From positions 1 to 64,000 of the forward strand of contig JAMLJA010000008.1 in assembly GCA_023953905.1 (NCBI GenBank): DNA of 64,000 bases, read 5' to 3'. Source of the DNA: Rhizobiaceae bacterium (GTDB lineage Bacteria > Pseudomonadota > Alphaproteobacteria > Rhizobiales > Rhizobiaceae). The notes beneath the pieces are model-generated. The model saw nothing but the letters and a program-made list of their open reading frames with translations. It ran no database searches and was not told the origin of the DNA. Shown piece by piece: positions 61,212 through 64,000 of the stretch. The translations under genes and the position numbers were made by a program. The stretch's first letter is position 1. Each line of letters begins with the position of its first letter.

Positions 61212-62147
61212 ATGCACAGTACAGCGCATCAGGCGACTGCCCGCCAGAAGGCGCGTCGCGGCGGATCGGGTCTGCGCCCGAGCCTCTTCCTGGTCGGCCT
61301 TCTGGTGCTGCCAGCCCTCATTCTCGCTGTCGTCTTCAAGCTTGTCCCTCTGGTTCGCGCCTTCTGGCTCAGCCTGCTCAAAACCCAGGGATTTTACGAT
61401 CCGACTTTTGCCGGGATCTCGAATTACCGGTCCATGCTGCGCGATCCGATGTTCGAGGACGCGTTTCGCAACGCCCTGATGGTGTTTCTCAGCCTTCCGG
61501 TCTGGGTCTTCATGCCGCTCGTCATTGCGTTGCTTCTGTTTCAGCGCACGCCCGGCTGGAAATTCTTCAGGGCAGCATATTTCCTTCCCTACATGATCGC
61601 TCCCGTGGTGGTGGGTATCATGTTCCGTCAGATACTGTCTCCCGATGGTCCTCTCAACGCGATGCTGATCTCGATCGGTCTCGCGCCCCTGGCCATCGAA
61701 TGGCTGAATGGTCCGAATAGCGCGCTCTTTTCGCTCACCGCTGTGGCGCTTTGGAGCTTCTTCGGTCTGGGTGTGCTGACCTATCTCTCCGGACTGTCGA
61801 CCGTGCCGCAGGAGGTGGTTGAGGCAGCGCGGCTGGACGGGGCAGGATTCTGGCGGCTTCTTTTCAATTTCGCGCTGCCGTTGATCCGCCCGGTTGTCGG
61901 CTACTGGACCGTGCTTTGCATGTCTGGAATGCTGATCTGGATGTTCCCGCTTGTGTATGCGCTGACACGCGGCGGACCGGGCAGCGCGACAATGATGCCG
62001 GAATATCTCGTGTTCATCACGACATTCGAGTTTCTCAATCGCGGCAAGGGCGCGGCGATCGGCATGGCGCTCTTCGTGTTCGTGGCTTTCATTTCCACAT
62101 TTGTCGTTCGTCAGATGTATCGCGAGGGCAGGGGGAGGCAGCCGTGA
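61212..62147 (+). CDS. Carbohydrate-type ABC transporter permease (MalF-like), island 2
   Basis: 311 residues from ATG 61212, with GGGAAGGG upstream; a GTG at 61191 is an alternative. Six membrane segments and the EAA loop QEVVEAARLDGAGFWRLLFNFALPLIRP. It overlaps the next permease gene by four bases (GTGA). It is part of the importer with the binding protein and the ATPase at 54762. Confidence 0.92.
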   Translation: MHSTAHQATARQKARRGGSGLRPSLFLVGLLVLPALILAVVFKLVPLVRAFWLSLLKTQGFYDPTFAGISNYRSMLRDPMFEDAFRNALMVFLSLPVWVFMPLVIALLLFQRTPGWKFFRAAYFLPYMIAPVVVGIMFRQILSPDGPLNAMLISIGLAPLAIEWLNGPNSALFSLTAVALWSFFGLGVLTYLSGLSTVPQEVVEAARLDGAGFWRLLFNFALPLIRPVVGYWTVLCMSGMLIWMFPLVYALTRGGPGSATMMPEYLVFITTFEFLNRGKGAAIGMALFVFVAFISTFVVRQMYREGRGRQP

Positions 62148-63022
62148 CCATGGCGATGACAAATCCGGCAGTACGACGCCGTCGTCGTCAGCGCGCGTTC
62201 CGTGTCGCAGCGGTTGGAAGATGGGCCGTGACGGCAGCACTGGTGATGGTGGCGGTGGCAGCGCTCTATCCGCTGCTCTTTACCGTCGTGAATTCATTCA
62301 AATCGCGAGCTGGCTATGCCCAAAATCCCCTTGGATTGCCTGACGGCATAAGTTTCGACAATTACGTCGAAACTTTCATTCGCATGAATGTCCCGCGCCT
62401 TCTGCTCAACAGCGTGGTGACGACGCTTGGCGGGCTGCTACTGTCGACGATCGCAGCACTGTTCATTGCCTATGCCGTCACCAAGCTGCGCATCCGCTTC
62501 GGCAATCTCCTGTTTCTCTTCGTGATTTCGATGCTGGTCATTCCAAGCCAGGTCATCATCTACCCGCTCTACGAAACGATCCTCAATCTCGGGTTTGGAA
62601 ACTCTTATTCGGGTCTGATCCTTGCCTATGCTGCCTTCGGCCTGCCGATGAGCACCTATCTTCTGGTCGCCTATTTTCGCGCCATTCCCGATGAACTCAT
62701 CGAGGCGGCGCGCCTCGATGGCGCGGGGGAACTGCGCATCCTTTTCCAGATCCTTCTGCCGGTATCGACACCCGCGATCGCGGCTATGTCGATCCTCAAT
62801 TTCGTCTGGATGTGGAACGATCTCCTGCTGCCACTGGTCATCATGGGCGGGTCGGACAACACAACTCTGATGGTCGGCGTGGCTCTGTTGTCAGGCCAGT
62901 ACGACGTGTCGATTCCGCTCGTCAGTGCGGGCCTGATCGTCGCGCTGCTGCCCGTGATCATCATCTATTTCCTGTTCCAGCGTCAGATCCTGAACGGCGC
63001 TATTTCAGGGGCGGTGAAGTGA
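62144..63022 (+). CDS. Carbohydrate-type ABC transporter permease (MalG-like), island 2
   Basis: 292 residues from GTG 62144, in the overlap with the preceding stop and with GGGGGAGG upstream; ATG 62150 is an equally possible start. A basic N terminus (RRRRRQR) precedes six membrane segments. The EAA loop is DELIEAARLDGAGELRILFQILLPVSTPA and the end QILNGAISGAVK is typical. It overlaps the mutarotase gene by four bases. Confidence 0.92.
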   Translation: MTMAMTNPAVRRRRRQRAFRVAAVGRWAVTAALVMVAVAALYPLLFTVVNSFKSRAGYAQNPLGLPDGISFDNYVETFIRMNVPRLLLNSVVTTLGGLLLSTIAALFIAYAVTKLRIRFGNLLFLFVISMLVIPSQVIIYPLYETILNLGFGNSYSGLILAYAAFGLPMSTYLLVAYFRAIPDELIEAARLDGAGELRILFQILLPVSTPAIAAMSILNFVWMWNDLLLPLVIMGGSDNTTLMVGVALLSGQYDVSIPLVSAGLIVALLPVIIIYFLFQRQILNGAISGAVK

Positions 63023-63378
63023 GCGCGCCGGAAACGCAACGCGACGAGCCACTGGTATTCCTCTATCGGCTAAAGGCCGGCATGGGACCCGAATACGACC
63101 GTGCTCACGAGGCCGTCTGGCCGGAGATCATCGCGCTTCTCGATGCGGCCGGGATCTACGACTATCGAATCTGGCGCCGGGGCGACCTCGTGGTGAGTTC
63201 CATGCGCACGCGTCACGGTTTCGACCGGGCCCAAAGCATTACATCGGTCAGCGAGGTTCAGGCTCGCTGGACGGCATCGCTTTCGCATGTCTTTGACGAG
63301 ATCGCAGATGAGGCTGGCACGCCGCTTTGGCTGGAAGAGGTTTTTGCGCATCGCCCCGATGAAGGACGGATGCCATGA
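63019..63378 (+). CDS. L-rhamnose mutarotase-like protein
   Basis: 119 residues from GTG 63019, overlapping the permease stop (GTGA). The sequence FLYRLKAGMGPEYDRAHEAVWPEI with the later YDYRIWRRGDLVV matches the RhaM family (residues for the dimeric ferredoxin-like fold and the conserved His and Tyr). RhaM interconverts sugar anomers, mainly of 6-deoxy-L-sugars. Its presence suggests that island 2 handles an L-rhamnose-, L-fucose- or related sugar. Last gene of the rightward operon. Confidence 0.88.
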   Translation: MSAPETQRDEPLVFLYRLKAGMGPEYDRAHEAVWPEIIALLDAAGIYDYRIWRRGDLVVSSMRTRHGFDRAQSITSVSEVQARWTASLSHVFDEIADEAGTPLWLEEVFAHRPDEGRMP

Positions 63379-63389
63379 GCCGCCCGGCG

Positions 63390-64000
63390 TCAGCCGACGC
63401 GGTCCGGCGGCCGCTTGGCCGCGATCCGCGAAAGAGGGAAGCGCAAATCGGGCAATTGTCCACCAAGCATCTGGGTGATGCTCTGGGCGGCGCGAAAGGT
63501 CGCTTCGCAGGCCGCATCGAAACTGACGGTCTGACGGGCAGCGGGAAGAAACGGCATCGTCAAGACAGCCTGTGCGAATCCCGTGCTGTCGAGGAGCGGG
63601 AAACTCACATCGGTGATGCCCTGGAGGCCTTCGCCGGTGACCATTTCGTAGCCTCGGGTGCGGATTTTCTCGGTTCGCCGAACGAGGTCCTCAAATTCCT
63701 CAGGCGGTCGGGAACGCCGCAGTTCCTCGAGAATCCAGTCTTTGGTCGCCGGGCGTTGAAAAGCCACCAGAAGGCGACCGGACGAGGTCGACATCGCGGG
63801 GTTCTTTGTGCCGACCCGCAAGCGAAAGCCAAGCGGGGCAGGGCTGTCGACCTGTGCGACGACGCGAATGAAAGTGGTGTCGAGGATCGCGATGTGCAGC
63901 GCCTGATCCGCCGTGATCGAGGCGGAGTTCATGGCTGGTGTGGCAAGGTCGATCAGTCGCGCGAGCGGCGGATAGCGATGGGCGAGCTCGTACATCCGGT
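63390..64000 (-). CDS. IclR family transcriptional regulator, C-terminal part (5' end outside window)
   Basis: About 203 codons up to the window edge, open beyond 64000. This is the IclR effector-binding domain: LAHRYPPLARLIDLATPAM, TAKNP-like GTKNPAMSTSSGRLLVAFQ, and the C-terminal GITDVSFPLLDSTGFAQAVLTMPFL. The winged-helix DNA-binding domain must lie to the right of the window. It converges on the mutarotase gene at 11 bases and is the obvious candidate regulator of island 2. Confidence 0.9.
   Translation of the reverse strand, partial: RMYELAHRYPPLARLIDLATPAMNSASITADQALHIAILDTTFIRVVAQVDSPAPLGFRLRVGTKNPAMSTSSGRLLVAFQRPATKDWILEELRRSRPPEEFEDLVRRTEKIRTRGYEMVTGEGLQGITDVSFPLLDSTGFAQAVLTMPFLPAARQTVSFDAACEATFRAAQSITQMLGGQLPDLRFPLSRIAAKRPPDRVG

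Noticed and set aside
59766..62240. An 824-codon open frame on the minus strand.
   Set aside because: It covers the binding protein and permease genes of island 2 in antisense; its product is low-complexity, charged sequence without family features.
1..64000. Anti-phage systems, CRISPR arrays, prophage genes, insertion sequences, replication origins.
   Set aside because: No characteristic protein, repeat array or terminal inverted repeat was seen in the read-through of both strands.

Overview
The window is a 64 kb piece of an alphaproteobacterial chromosome, most probably Hyphomicrobiales (Rhizobiales) and plausibly Phyllobacteriaceae-like. The evidence is gene order and gene content: a cycHJKL-type run (ccmI-ccmE-ccmF-ccmH) followed by degP, an OmpR-type response regulator, a sensor kinase and glnE; a GTTC-N7-GTTC SOS box, which is the alphaproteobacterial LexA motif; and two large carbohydrate-type ABC transport clusters. 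The genus is an inference. No rRNA, tRNA, CRISPR array, insertion sequence or phage gene was recognised.

Left part (1-27.7 kb), mostly housekeeping. Cytochrome c maturation (ccmI partial, ccmE, ccmF, ccmH) is followed by a periplasmic DegP protease, a two-component pair and glnE. Next come a small secreted EF-hand protein, a PAS sensor kinase, pepN, an unaccompanied molybdenum hydroxylase large subunit coupled to an EamA transporter, a family-4-like uracil-DNA glycosylase, a secreted protein of unknown function, ETF-ubiquinone oxidoreductase, a DUF922-like secreted protein, an endonuclease/exonuclease/phosphatase-fold membrane protein and AMP nucleosidase. A two-gene operon of very small envelope proteins lies behind an SOS box at 27064-27078. 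Base composition changes abruptly inside ccmF, near 1440-1460.

Middle part (27.9-43.5 kb). The leucine/isovalerate genes ivd and mccB are separated from mccA by about 7 kb. That gap holds a two-domain VOC protein, a complete sulfate-type ABC transporter (binding protein, cysT, cysW, cysA), and an M64 metallopeptidase with an SH3-domain partner. An 11-base G tract sits between the last two genes. An ABM-fold monooxygenase, an SDR epimerase, a HisC-like aminotransferase and a small secreted protein with a textbook terminator follow.

Right part (43.7-64 kb), two catabolic islands with the same unusual layout. In each, one operon carries the binding protein and permeases while the ABC ATPase is in the operon diverging from it, and each has its own RidA-family protein. 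Island 1 (43678-52618) combines the transporter with an M81/MlrC-type peptidase, RidA, an SDR, an RpiR regulator and a fold-III PLP enzyme whose His-x-Cys motif resembles D-serine dehydratase. Island 2 (54412-64000) combines the transporter with a cytoplasmic glycosidase-like protein, a COG3618 amidohydrolase, a Gfo/Idh/MocA dehydrogenase, an L-rhamnose mutarotase-like protein, a second RidA, an IclR regulator (partial) and the C-terminal stub of a lost SDR gene. Between them lies a membrane adenylate/guanylate cyclase whose periplasmic sensor has a CxxCH heme motif; its heme would be attached by the Ccm system encoded at the start of the window.

The strongest leads are the SOS-controlled micropeptide operon, the poly-G tract in front of the M64 protease, the predicted D-amino-acid/peptide island, the heme-cyclase and the SDR stub. 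Sequence reading was by eye; no searches or folding programs were run.
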